From CBDBKL01 sp965206675 (GTDB lineage: Bacteria; Bdellovibrionota; Bdellovibrionia; Bdellovibrionales; JAKFYE01): DNA of 64,000 nucleotides. The stretch is taken from NCBI GenBank assembly GCA_965206675.1, contig CBDBKL010000008.1, positions 496,001-560,000 on the forward strand, written 5' to 3'. Of this stretch, positions 63,883 to 64,000 are shown one piece after another (position 1 is the stretch's first letter; every line of letters starts with the position of its first letter). Under the pieces are notes generated by a model. That model had not been told where the DNA came from, did not search any database, and was given only the letters and a program-made list of their open reading frames with translations. Position numbers and translations under genes: made by a program.

Positions 63883-64000
63883 CAGACATCGGTTGAAGTC
63901 TTTTAAAGACCCCTATGATAACAGTGAGTTACCTTGATACTGTAGAGGGATTAAACGATCAAGAAGACTAGGGGTTCAAGTTAGATAATCAAAATTAAAA

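Overview
The window is AT-rich (coding genes look to be in the high-30s % GC, estimated by eye) and densely coded on both strands. It looks like a Gram-negative member of the Bdellovibrionota or a neighbouring delta-type lineage. Support for this: many lipobox and signal-peptide proteins, type IV pilins, a small bacterial histone of the Bdellovibrio type, an MltD-like protein, fused membrane/spermidine-synthase proteins and a rho-prfA-prmC-murA block. The assignment is inference; no rRNA is present.

Region 1 (1-7.6 kb) is an accessory island. It has three type IV pilin genes whose first 107 bp are identical at every base, toxin-antitoxin modules wedged between them (AbiE-type with a truncated toxin, and VapBC), two coiled-coil/PD-(D/E)XK-like paralogues, a coiled-coil membrane protein and a Fic enzyme preceded by an array of AT-rich palindromes. 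Two of the pilins are head to head, so their identical starts form a 119-bp inverted repeat around a 649-bp promoter segment. That geometry would allow phase-variable inversion.

Region 2 (7.6-27.6 kb) is mostly housekeeping. It holds a membrane-fused spermidine-synthase-like protein, FtsK, a TPR protein, an LptM-like lipoprotein overlapping dapF-dapA (lysine/peptidoglycan precursors), a transaldolase-like enzyme with a lipoprotein, a large anchored beta-rich protein, an MltD-like protein that lacks its catalytic core, a secreted protein behind a 70-bp tandem repeat, a histone-fold protein, ligA, and gatC-gatA-gatB (amidotransferase for Gln/Asn-tRNA).

Region 3 (27.6-47.9 kb) begins with two tandem exported paralogues of no recognised family and envelope proteins (DUF192 lipoprotein, LysM/proline-rich protein, Tyr/Gly-rich lipoprotein). 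It continues with the core block rho-[128-nt palindrome]-prfA-prmC-murA, a GYF/TPR membrane protein, a small membrane protein, serS with a roughly 100-residue insertion, and a GT-C-like membrane protein.

Region 4 (47.9-64 kb) mixes core genes (tRNA-Ser, fabI, rmuC) with many exported repeat and protease proteins: two ankyrin proteins, a Sel1 protein with 19 repeats, a patatin phospholipase, a subtilase lipoprotein, a beta-barrel candidate and an ankyrin-like/trypsin-like lipoprotein. It also has a frameshifted secreted gene and an ArsP-like permease/TerC pair. This richness suggests interaction with prey or a host. No CRISPR array, prophage, transposase or rRNA was seen.
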